13,618 nt of DNA. Source: Micavibrio aeruginosavorus. GTDB taxonomy: Bacteria > Pseudomonadota > Alphaproteobacteria > Micavibrionales > Micavibrionaceae. Below are positions 13,083-13,618 of the stretch, piece by piece. The position numbers and the translations under genes were made by a program. The notes below the pieces were generated by a model that did not search any database, had not been told where the DNA came from, and was given only the letters and a program-made list of their open reading frames with translations. The stretch's first letter is position 1; every line of letters begins with the position of its first letter. The stretch lies in contig QFNK01000020.1 in NCBI GenBank assembly GCA_003240795.1, forward strand, positions 1-13,618, in the 5' to 3' direction.

Positions 13083-13618
13083 CTAATCGCTGAGTTTCAA
13101 TTCGGTCATGACAGAGAGCAGCGTGAACGGTAGCGGCACGTTCTGTTCGATCCGCCATAACGGGTCGGCCAGTTCCGTCTGCCAGCCCAGCGCGCGGACA
13201 TGGATATCGCCGCTCACCGCCGGGGGCGGCGCATCGAGGATGTCGTTTTCGCCGATATGCCGCAGGGCGATGTCTTTCAATCCGCGGCCGACATCCAGGC
13301 ATAGCGCCTGTGTCTCCTGCACGCGGAAGATGGCTTCCACCATCCTTATCTTTCGCACCATGACGCCGTCTCCGGCAGCCGCGGGGGGCAGCGGCTCCAC
13401 CACATGCGTGTAAGGCAGGCCGATCTCGACCGTGATTGCCGGCTCGTCGAGCGTGATTTTCCCCACACTGACCGTCTTTTCGCCAATCGACACGCCGTCC
13501 GCGACAATAGTGACGGCTTTCCCTTCCAGATGATCCAGCCCCGACCATTCCGTTGCCGGAACACTTGCCTCACCGCGCAAGGCGGAATCGAGATTGAGCT
13601 CGTCGTCGAACAGTTCGA
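13083..13618 (-). CDS. Phage tail tubular/nozzle-like structural protein (C-terminal part; runs off right edge)
   Basis: The frame is open to the right edge, and about 178 residues are visible. A TTG at 13580 is not a convincing start because coding continues upstream with ELFDDELNLDSAL. The stretch EWSGLDHLEGKAVTIVADG, followed by TVSVGKITLDEPA and IGLPYTHVVEPLP, is a pattern found near the C-terminus of large structural proteins of podoviruses that occupy the place of T7 gp12 (tail tubular protein B, nozzle). The end reads NVPLPFTLLSVMTELKLSD. The place just ahead of the internal virion-like gene agrees with the T7 order gp12-gp14. Another phage tail or portal-stabilising protein is possible. 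That it is a virion protein is likely; the precise name is less certain. Confidence 0.65.
   Translation of the reverse strand, partial: ELFDDELNLDSALRGEASVPATEWSGLDHLEGKAVTIVADGVSIGEKTVSVGKITLDEPAITVEIGLPYTHVVEPLPPAAAGDGVMVRKIRMVEAIFRVQETQALCLDVGRGLKDIALRHIGENDILDAPPPAVSGDIHVRALGWQTELADPLWRIEQNVPLPFTLLSVMTELKLSD

Larger units (their letters stand above)
6848..13618 (-). mobile_element. T7-like podovirus late-gene block (prophage or remnant, left end in view)
   Basis: Ten consecutive minus-strand genes encode, in transcription order, a tail nozzle-like protein, an internal virion-like protein, an unknown, a tailspike, a candidate small terminase, a large terminase, a membrane coiled-coil protein, a cell-wall hydrolase and a holin, with gaps mostly under 20 bases. 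The fibre - small terminase - large terminase order and the sequence of the terminase point to a T7-like relative. All frames are intact, so no decay is visible. No integrase, repressor or phage RNA polymerase lies in the window. The left border falls at the 3' end of the DMT permease gene; the right border is outside the window. I count the nine named phage genes plus the terminator region; the right-most gene is incomplete. Confidence 0.8.

Noticed and set aside
6848..13618. T7-type phage RNA polymerase promoters
   Set aside because: I looked in the intergenic gaps for a repeated promoter-like element of about 20 bases and saw none; the gaps are mostly too short.

Overview
The window looks like an alphaproteobacterial chromosome of moderately high GC. 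The evidence is the closely spaced yggT and folD genes and the general protein flavour. The genus cannot be fixed from the sequence. Host genes fill about 1-6880. A block of phage structural, packaging and lysis genes, all on the minus strand, fills 6848-13618 and runs off the right edge.

Host part, left to right: the N-terminal part of an unrecognised, probably exported protein (minus, runs off the left edge); a YggT-family membrane protein; a small exported protein on the minus strand abutting it; folD, with a clear sigma70 promoter placed back to back with the promoter of the small exported protein; and an AT-rich orphan gene (2090-2785) that looks transferred and may be translated from a leaderless mRNA. 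A strong bidirectional terminator separates this from a minus-strand run nhaA - msrB - isocitrate dehydrogenase. In that run nhaA and msrB overlap by 8 bp, and only 34 bp separate msrB from the dehydrogenase gene. The dehydrogenase carries an HGTAPDL signature that predicts NAD+ rather than NADP+ use. The MsrB is exported and lacks the zinc cysteines. A DMT/EamA permease is divergent from nhaA.

Phage part, in the direction of transcription (right to left): C-terminal part of a tail tubular/nozzle-like protein; a small internal-virion-like protein (T7 gp14-like by position and form); a 93-residue unknown starting with TTG; a rho-independent terminator; a tailspike with a T7-fibre-like N-terminus, a pectate-lyase-like beta-helix and a duplicated C-terminal domain; a small acidic protein in the position of the small terminase; a T7 gp19-like large terminase; a membrane-anchored coiled-coil protein; a SleB-type cell-wall hydrolase; and a three-TM holin. 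This order (nozzle, internal protein, fibre, small terminase, large terminase) matches the late region of T7-like podoviruses, but the large internal proteins gp15 and gp16 are absent from their usual place. The lysis genes follow the terminase. No integrase, phage RNA polymerase or capsid gene lies in the window. The holin gene overlaps the 3' end of the DMT permease gene by 32 bp, so the host/phage boundary is there.

No stretch above 300 bases lacks a gene. No tRNA, rRNA, CRISPR array or insertion sequence was seen.
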